Shown here: positions 7,479 to 11,873 of the stretch, piece after piece
Layout of the letters: each line of letters opens with the position of its first letter
How positions within the stretch are numbered: the first letter of the stretch is position 1
Assembly: GCA_020718265.1 (NCBI GenBank)
Contig: DYSM01000065.1
Coordinates: 1 to 11,873 of the forward strand
DNA length: 11,873 nucleotides
Source of the DNA: Draconibacterium orientale
GTDB lineage: Bacteria > Bacteroidota > Bacteroidia > Bacteroidales > JAADGE01
Direction of reading: 5' to 3'
Made by a program: the position numbers and the translations under genes
The notes under the pieces: generated by a model
Told to the model about the DNA's origin: nothing
Databases searched by the model: none
Seen by the model: the letters and a program-made list of their open reading frames with translations, nothing else

Positions 7479-7985
7479 ATGAAAAACCTGTTTATCATAG
7501 CGATGCTGCTCATCACGACAGCGACACTTAGCGCGCAAGATCCGAAATTTGAAGCCATGGCGATTTACAACTTTACGCGAACATTGCAATGGGCGGACGA
7601 TATGCAAAAGGGCAATTTTGTTATTTCCGTGCTTGACGACGGCGAACTTTACAACGAACTTGTGGTGTTTACCGAAGGCAAAAAAGTGCGCGGCGAGCAA
7701 AAAATTGTGGTCGAAAAACATTCCAATATTTCGTCTGCTGCCAAAAGCCACATAATTGTGATTCCAAAATCCGAGAGCGACAAACTTGAAAAAGTAGTGG
7801 AAAGCTCCGTTGATGCGCGATGCCTCATCATTACCGAGCAAAGCAATTTGTTAGATAAAGGTGCCGGTGTTTGCTTTGTTACTGACACAGAAGGTGTTAC
7901 GCAATATCAATTTCGCGCTGCGAATATCGAAAGTCGAAAAATTTCCGTATCCACGGCGTTTCGTCAAATTGGGTTGGAATTGTAA
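7479..7985 (+). CDS. YfiR-like (DUF4154) periplasmic protein
   Basis: A 168-residue protein with a signal peptide ending LSA|Q (cleavage after residue 19). The mature part has the YfiR/HmsC-type layout: an N-terminal helix with AIYNFTRTLQW (the family's 'fiynF..yveW' motif), central strands VISVLDDGE and HIIVIPKSES, and the closing block GAGVCFVTDTEG...FRAANIESRKISVS ending in a short helix, matching the family's 'G..i.Fv...g...f.iN...a...gl.is' end. In Pseudomonas, YfiR is a periplasmic repressor of the diguanylate cyclase YfiN; in Bacteroidota, members usually lack that partner, and none is seen here, so the role is open. It follows the LysM gene and could work in the same compartment. Immediately downstream the base composition changes to that of the restriction-modification island. 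Confidence 0.8.
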   Translation: MKNLFIIAMLLITTATLSAQDPKFEAMAIYNFTRTLQWADDMQKGNFVISVLDDGELYNELVVFTEGKKVRGEQKIVVEKHSNISSAAKSHIIVIPKSESDKLEKVVESSVDARCLIITEQSNLLDKGAGVCFVTDTEGVTQYQFRAANIESRKISVSTAFRQIGLEL

Positions 7986-8094
7986 CATTTTCAGCTCTTA
8001 TATTTTAAACAGAAGACTTCGGAGTATAATTTCTTATTAGTCAATTACTCTTTTTATTTCTGCTGATTACTGTTTTATCGAAAAATTCCATACA

Positions 8095-8103
8095 TAAATT
8101 TTG
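8095..8103 (+). promoter_or_regulatory. Imperfect -7 box ahead of the restriction-modification genes
   Basis: TAAATTTTG at 8095-8103 is one base longer than TAnnTTTG and lies 20 bases before the ATG at 8124. It is the only candidate in the 138-base gap after the YfiR-like gene and has no clear -33 partner. No terminator hairpin or gene remnant is seen in the rest of that gap. Confidence 0.25.
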
Positions 8104-8123
8104 AGCAAAACGAAAATAAAAAT

Positions 8124-8609
8124 ATGAAACCACTAGTCAAATATAGAGGAGGAAAATCAAAAGAAATTTCTTACTTGGAAAAGCACATACCGCAGTTCAG
8201 TGGTCGTTATATAGAACCGTTTTTCGGTGGTGGTGCATTGTTCTTTTATTTAGAACCAAAAAAAGCAATCATAAATGACATTAATTCAAAATTAATGGCT
8301 TTTTATTTTGGCGTAAAATCAAATTTTGAAGTTTTAAAAAAGGAACTTGCAGAAATAGAAAAGCAATATACAATAAATAGGAGAAACTTTGAGGATTTAA
8401 AAAGTAAAACACCTGATTTGCGTGTAGAAGATGAAAATGAAGCTCTATATTACAACCTTAGAAATATGTTTAATGACTTGACCGAAAAAACATTTTCCGA
8501 TGCCTTACTTTATTTTTTCATAAATAAATCAGCTTATTCGGGAATGATTCGTTATAACTCAAAAGGTGAATTTAATGTTCCTTATGGCAGGTATCCTAAT
8601 TTGAATTAA
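8124..8609 (+). pseudogene. Truncated Dam-like (D12 class) adenine-N6 DNA methyltransferase
   Basis: The 161-residue product is the N-terminal part of a D12 (alpha-type) adenine methyltransferase. It has motif X (KYRGGKSK, residues 6-13), the AdoMet-binding motif I (YIEPFFGGGALFF, 29-41), the acidic ND.N element after it (51-54), and the helical specificity region ending in GEFNVPYGRYPNLN. In Dam and DpnII-type relatives that last segment is followed by roughly 100 residues containing the catalytic DPPY motif IV. Here a TAA comes instead, and the next gene begins 11 bases on. No DPPY is encoded in any frame around the junction, so this looks like an internal deletion, not a simple frameshift. 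AdoMet binding might survive but base methylation should not. The gene would have protected the host from the neighbouring nucleases. An alternative is one half of a split enzyme, with the other half outside the window, or an assembly error. Confidence 0.85.
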
Positions 8610-8619
8610 AGATAGCCTT

Positions 8620-9342
8620 ATGACAAAAGTTGAAGCAATACAAAAGGTTCTGGAAGATAACCTCGGAACGGCAAGTTTAGAAATCATCTACCAAAACATA
8701 ATAAAGTATTACCCCACAGTTAAAGATTCTGATGATTGGGAATCTGGTGTAAGAGGTGTTTTGTATCGTGAAATAAGAAATAATAGGCGATTTAAGAAAA
8801 TAGGATTAAGTATATATGCGCTTGGAGATTATGTCGAAGAACAAAAACCAAAAAAAGAAGATTCACTTAGAATGCATTCTTATATTGAAGGAATTTGTAT
8901 TGAAATTGGGAATTTTAAAAATTATCTTACATATACCGCTGACCCATCAGCAAAATACAGGGATAATTTAAACCTTCAAAACTTTACAACAATAAATGAA
9001 GTGCCTATATTTTCATATAATGAAGTAATTCAAGAAGTAAAAAGAATGGATGTTATTTGGTTTAATTCAAAAGGATTACATTTTCCTCAGAAAGTATTTG
9101 AAATAGTAGATAGCATAAGCACATTAAATGGAGCATTTAACCGTTGTTTGCAATTAAAAAATTTTGTAACCGATTTTTTTATTGTTGCGCCCGAGCAACA
9201 TCGAAATAAGTTTAATCAAACCTTGAAATTGGAAAGTTACAATTTGAATAATAATAGATTTAAGTTTATTAATTACGATGAAATAGTTGAACTTTATGAA
9301 AATGCTTCAAAGGTGAATAAAATTGAAAGCAAAATATTCTAA
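8620..9342 (+). CDS. HARE-HTH protein with probable PD-(D/E)XK-like nuclease domain
   Basis: A 240-residue protein without signal or membrane segments. Residues 1-71 fit the HARE-type winged helix (HB1, ASXL, restriction endonuclease HTH): an opening helix KVEAIQKVLEDN, a middle segment with the charged run YREIRNNRRFKK, and the wing strand SIYALGDY. Residues from about 85 to 235 resemble a restriction-endonuclease-like fold: a helix with E90, strands and a TYTADPSAKY stretch, then MDVIWF (D144), a hairpin, and VFEIVDSIST (E161, D164), followed by FFIVAP. D144 and E161 are the best candidates for the metal site, but the usual ExK lysine is not seen, so catalysis is unproven. HARE domains occur in bacterial restriction-system proteins and have been proposed to read modified DNA. 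It starts 11 bases after the broken methyltransferase and ends one base before the AlwI-family gene. It could be a second nuclease, a specificity factor or a regulator. Confidence 0.65.
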   Translation: MTKVEAIQKVLEDNLGTASLEIIYQNIIKYYPTVKDSDDWESGVRGVLYREIRNNRRFKKIGLSIYALGDYVEEQKPKKEDSLRMHSYIEGICIEIGNFKNYLTYTADPSAKYRDNLNLQNFTTINEVPIFSYNEVIQEVKRMDVIWFNSKGLHFPQKVFEIVDSISTLNGAFNRCLQLKNFVTDFFIVAPEQHRNKFNQTLKLESYNLNNNRFKFINYDEIVELYENASKVNKIESKIF

Positions 9343-9343
9343 T

Positions 9344-10927
9344 ATGGACGAAAAAATTGAAATATTTTATTCTTTTTGGCAACAAACTCAATCATATGGT
9401 AAAAAAGTTGAATTTGCAGAAAATTTTGCTTCTTGGGATGATAGTAGAAACAAATTTTTAAAACCTTCACCCAAATCACTCGGCTTTGTTGTCCTTTCAC
9501 CTGTTATCAGCCTAACACCTGCGGGCTTAGAATTAGTAAGTTCAAGACGAAAAGAAGAACTGTTTTTGAGACAGCTTTTAAAATTTCAAGTTCCATCGCC
9601 ATTCCACAAGCCGTCTGCAAACTCTGCCGAATTTTGGGTAAAACCATATCTTGAATTATTTCGTTTAATCCGTCATTTTGGTTCTTTGAAGTTTGATGAA
9701 ATAATGATTTTTTGTCTTCAATTAGTAGATTATAGACAATTTGATAATATAGTTTCAAAGATAGAAGATTTTAGAATTGCAAAAGCCCAAAATTCCGGCA
9801 ATTATAAACAATTTCGTGCAGAATATTTTGATGCAGAATTACAACAAATTTATAGTACAGATATAATTTCAGGGAACACCCGAACAAGAGAAACAAATGA
9901 CGCTTCTGTTGCAAAGTTCTTGAAAACCAAAGCAAGTAATATGCGAGACTATGCAGACGCTTGTGTTCGATATTTGCGTGCAACCGGCTTGATAAACATT
10001 TCACACATTGGGAAATCTGTTTCGATTATTCCGGAAAAAACAGAAGAAGTTGATTATTTCTTACGACACACAGATAGAGAACCTTGCTTTCTAAACGATG
10101 AAATTCAATACAGTTCATATCTTGGAAATGCAATCACACCGACTCTATTAACGGACAACAAAAATTTACTCGAACAAAAAATAAAAACAGAGTTTCCATT
10201 GATTGAAGTAAATGATACGTTTACTTTGCAACAACTCAAAGACATTTTTGCAGACGAATTGGAGAATAGAAAAGAGCAAATTATTACTGAACAAATTTCG
10301 GCAATAAAAGATTATCGCTTGTTTGAAGACATCAATACAACTTTTGACCAAATACTTGCCAATTCGTTATACGACAATCCTTTAATGTTGGAATGGAACA
10401 CTTGGCGTGCAATGACAATGTTGGACGGAGGAGCAATTAAAGCAAATTTAAAATTTGATGATTTCGGTAAGCCAATGTCCACAGCACAAGGAAATATGGC
10501 GGATATTGTTTGCGACTATAATGATTTTGGTTTAACTGTTGAAGTTACAATGCAAAGCGGGCAACGCCAATATGAAACAGAAGGCGAGCCGGTTACAAGA
10601 CATCTTGCAAAAGTAAAACGAGAGACAAATAAACCGGCTTATTGTTTGTTTATTGCACCAAAGATAAATGACGCTTGTATTGCACATTTTTACGCTTTAC
10701 ACAAAATGAATATTAGCTATTATGGTGGCACTTCAACAATAGTTCCTCTGCCGCTAAACATTTTTATTAAAATGGTTGAGGATTCACATAACGCTAATTA
10801 TGTCCCCGAACCGAAACACATTCAACAATTTTTTGAACATTCAAACGAATTAGCTAATACGACAAATAACGAACTTGAATGGTATAACGGAATAACTCAA
10901 AAAGCTTTGAATTGGCTAACCGTCTGA
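9344..10927 (+). CDS. AlwI-family type II restriction endonuclease
   Basis: A 527-residue cytoplasmic protein. The N-terminal two thirds carry DNA-recognition and helical regions without obvious motifs. The C-terminal third holds the family's nuclease core: LEWNTWRA near 349-356, then ADIVCDY with D387, and VEVT with E400-V-T402, a variant PD-(D/E)XK site, followed by the conserved SGQRQYETEGEPVTRHL (about 405-421) and a CLFIAP strand. AlwI cuts at GGATC with a shifted cut outside the site; whether this homologue shares that specificity cannot be read from the sequence. The ATG at 9344 is preferred to an in-frame TTG at 9323 because it lies one base after the upstream stop codon, a layout that favours translational coupling. 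The frame is full-length with no internal damage, although the neighbouring methyltransferase is broken. The next gene starts 26 bases downstream with no visible promoter. Confidence 0.88.
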   Translation: MDEKIEIFYSFWQQTQSYGKKVEFAENFASWDDSRNKFLKPSPKSLGFVVLSPVISLTPAGLELVSSRRKEELFLRQLLKFQVPSPFHKPSANSAEFWVKPYLELFRLIRHFGSLKFDEIMIFCLQLVDYRQFDNIVSKIEDFRIAKAQNSGNYKQFRAEYFDAELQQIYSTDIISGNTRTRETNDASVAKFLKTKASNMRDYADACVRYLRATGLINISHIGKSVSIIPEKTEEVDYFLRHTDREPCFLNDEIQYSSYLGNAITPTLLTDNKNLLEQKIKTEFPLIEVNDTFTLQQLKDIFADELENRKEQIITEQISAIKDYRLFEDINTTFDQILANSLYDNPLMLEWNTWRAMTMLDGGAIKANLKFDDFGKPMSTAQGNMADIVCDYNDFGLTVEVTMQSGQRQYETEGEPVTRHLAKVKRETNKPAYCLFIAPKINDACIAHFYALHKMNISYYGGTSTIVPLPLNIFIKMVEDSHNANYVPEPKHIQQFFEHSNELANTTNNELEWYNGITQKALNWLTV

Positions 10928-10953
10928 TATAAGCACCGTAAAATATCAAAATA

Positions 10954-11721
10954 ATGAAATTAAATTTAAAAAATCCTTTAGCATTTTTCGACCTCGAAAC
11001 CACCGGCGTGAACGTGGCGCAAGACCGAATTGTGGAACTTTCGATTCTGAAAATAAATCCGAATCAGAGCACCGACAGCAAAACCATGCGCATCAACCCG
11101 ACTATACCGATTCCGGCGGAAAGCACTGCCATTCACGGTATTACGGACGACGATGTAAAAGATGCACCAACGTTTAAACAAGTAGCCAAAGAGTTGGCTG
11201 TATTCTTAAAAGGCTGCGATTTAGCCGGTTACAACTCAAATAAGTTCGACATTCCGTTGCTTATCGAGGAGTTTTTGCGTGCCGATGTGGATATGGATGT
11301 AAAAAGTCGCAAATTTATTGACGTGCAAGTGATTTTTCATAAAAAAGAACAGCGCACACTCTCGGCGGCGTATCAATTTTATTGCGAAAAATCGCTGGAA
11401 AATGCGCACAGCGCGGAGGCAGACATCAACGCGACTTACGAAATTTTTCAAGCGCAACTCGACCGCTATCCCGATTTGCCCAACGACATGGAATCGTTGT
11501 CTAAATTCTCGTCGCACAATACGAATGTGGATTTTGTAGGCAGAGTTGTGTATGACGACAAAGGGCGCGAAACGTTTAATTTTGGAAAATATAAAGGACA
11601 AACCGTTGCCGATGTTTTCAAAAAAGATCCGTCATATTATGCTTGGATGATGAATTCCGATTTTCCGCTCTATACCAAAAAAGTGATTACGGAATTGAAA
11701 CTCAGAGATTTCGGAAAATAG
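10954..11721 (+). CDS. DnaQ-type DEDDh 3'-5' exonuclease with ExoX-like C-terminal domain
   Basis: A 255-residue protein. The exonuclease domain (1-170) has all DEDDh residues: FFDLETTG with D13 and E15 (ExoI), GYNSNKFDIPLL with D99 (ExoII), and AHSAEADINAT with H152 and D157 (ExoIIIe). Such enzymes remove nucleotides from 3' ends in proofreading or repair. Residues from about 205 to 235 (FNFGKYKGQTVADVF...YYAWMM) match the small C-terminal domain seen in ExoX-like nucleases. It lacks the polymerase-binding tail of a classical Pol III epsilon subunit, so a stand-alone repair nuclease is more likely; the polymerase link cannot be excluded. Base and codon use is host-like, with many CGC arginine codons, marking the right edge of the AT-rich island. 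It begins 26 bases after the AlwI-family stop, so it may now be transcribed from the island's promoter. Confidence 0.9.
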   Translation: MKLNLKNPLAFFDLETTGVNVAQDRIVELSILKINPNQSTDSKTMRINPTIPIPAESTAIHGITDDDVKDAPTFKQVAKELAVFLKGCDLAGYNSNKFDIPLLIEEFLRADVDMDVKSRKFIDVQVIFHKKEQRTLSAAYQFYCEKSLENAHSAEADINATYEIFQAQLDRYPDLPNDMESLSKFSSHNTNVDFVGRVVYDDKGRETFNFGKYKGQTVADVFKKDPSYYAWMMNSDFPLYTKKVITELKLRDFGK

Positions 11722-11755
11722 ATTTTAAAATTAAATGTCTAACTGTTTGATTTTA

Positions 11756-11872
11756 TGTAAATTACAGTCCTTCTTTCAATTGAAGCGAAATAAAAAACTA
11801 CGAATGACTACTTTATGACTATTTAGTGTTTGTAAGAAAACGTATAAATAATTGAATATGTGTAAATTATAG
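11756..11872. repeat. Two copies of TGTAAATTAyAG in the terminal non-coding stretch
   Basis: TGTAAATTACAG at 11756-11767 and TGTAAATTATAG at 11861-11872 differ by one base and start 105 bases apart. The first contains the palindrome TGTAA-A-TTACA, an operator-like shape. The 152 bases after the exonuclease stop contain no credible reading frame, and no other structure was seen. The pair may be regulatory for a gene to the right of the window, or chance in AT-rich DNA. Confidence 0.3.
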
Positions 11873-11873
11873 C

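Larger units (their letters stand above)
8124..10927 (+). other. Restriction-modification island, probably horizontally acquired
   Basis: Three same-strand genes with gaps of 10 and 1 bases form one unit. They are visibly richer in A and T than the flanks. In the first two genes I count twelve AGA/AGG arginine codons of nineteen and no CGC, whereas the exonuclease gene just downstream mostly uses CGC. The island sits between two host-like genes, with no integrase, transposase or convincing flanking direct repeat, so the route of entry is not visible. The AlwI-family gene is intermediate in codon use, which could mean the island was assembled from more than one source. Confidence 0.7.

Noticed and set aside
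7386..7841. 151-codon open frame on the minus strand
   Set aside because: It lies opposite the YfiR-like gene and the end of the LysM gene, which have signal peptides, domains and promoter boxes; its product is compositionally odd and resembles no family I know.
8600..8700. C-terminal half of the methyltransferase in another frame (simple frameshift)
   Set aside because: No DPPY motif or other family-like sequence was found in any frame after 8609; the next gene begins at once.
9323..9343. TTG start for the AlwI-family nuclease
   Set aside because: It would overlap the end of the HARE gene, while the ATG at 9344 sits one base after that gene's stop codon.
7986..10953. Transposon or integron carrying the restriction genes
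   Set aside because: No transposase, integrase, terminal inverted repeats or target-site duplication could be found at the edges.

Overview
The window looks like chromosomal DNA from a member of the Bacteroidota. Four intergenic regions carry the Bacteroidota-type -7 box TAnnTTTG about 22-50 bases before a start codon. Exported proteins end their signal peptides in A|Q, Shine-Dalgarno sequences are not evident, and the gene families (porin-like small beta-barrels, LysM plus periplasmic-binding-fold protein, YfiR-like protein, ArsA with an HSP20-like tail) are typical of that phylum. I cannot resolve the order or genus. No rRNA, tRNA, CRISPR array or insertion sequence is visible, and no gene-free stretch exceeds about 190 bases.

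Layout. 190-1557 (+) encodes a cytoplasmic leucine-rich-repeat protein. It converges on 1693-2856 (-), an ArsA/Get3-type ATPase. Then, all on +: two small outer-membrane beta-barrel proteins (2967-3638 and 3700-4404), a family 2 glycosyltransferase with a Rossmann-like tail (4485-5480), a 615-residue exported protein with three LysM domains and a periplasmic-binding fold (5564-7411), and a YfiR-like periplasmic protein (7479-7985). Envelope functions dominate this half. Most genes have their own promoter-like box, so it reads as independently transcribed genes rather than one operon.

8124-10927 is a three-gene restriction-modification island that is more AT-rich and uses more AGA/AGG and almost no CGC arginine codons. 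It has a Dam-like (D12 class) adenine methyltransferase gene that stops at residue 161, before the catalytic DPPY motif; a 240-residue protein with a HARE-type winged helix and a probable PD-(D/E)XK-like nuclease domain; and an apparently intact AlwI-family restriction endonuclease with its D...EVT active-site segment. The last two are one base apart. The host-like composition returns at 10954-11721 with a DnaQ-type DEDDh exonuclease that has an ExoX-like C-terminal domain.

The main point of interest is that the nucleases appear intact while their cognate methyltransferase is missing its catalytic half. In addition, GATC, the core of the AlwI site GGATC and the usual target of Dam-like enzymes, occurs only three times in the 11.9 kb by my hand scan, although GAT and ATC are each common. 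The window therefore suggests a lineage with a long history of GATC-directed restriction and a currently damaged or rewired restriction-modification unit. Protection may come from an unlinked methyltransferase.
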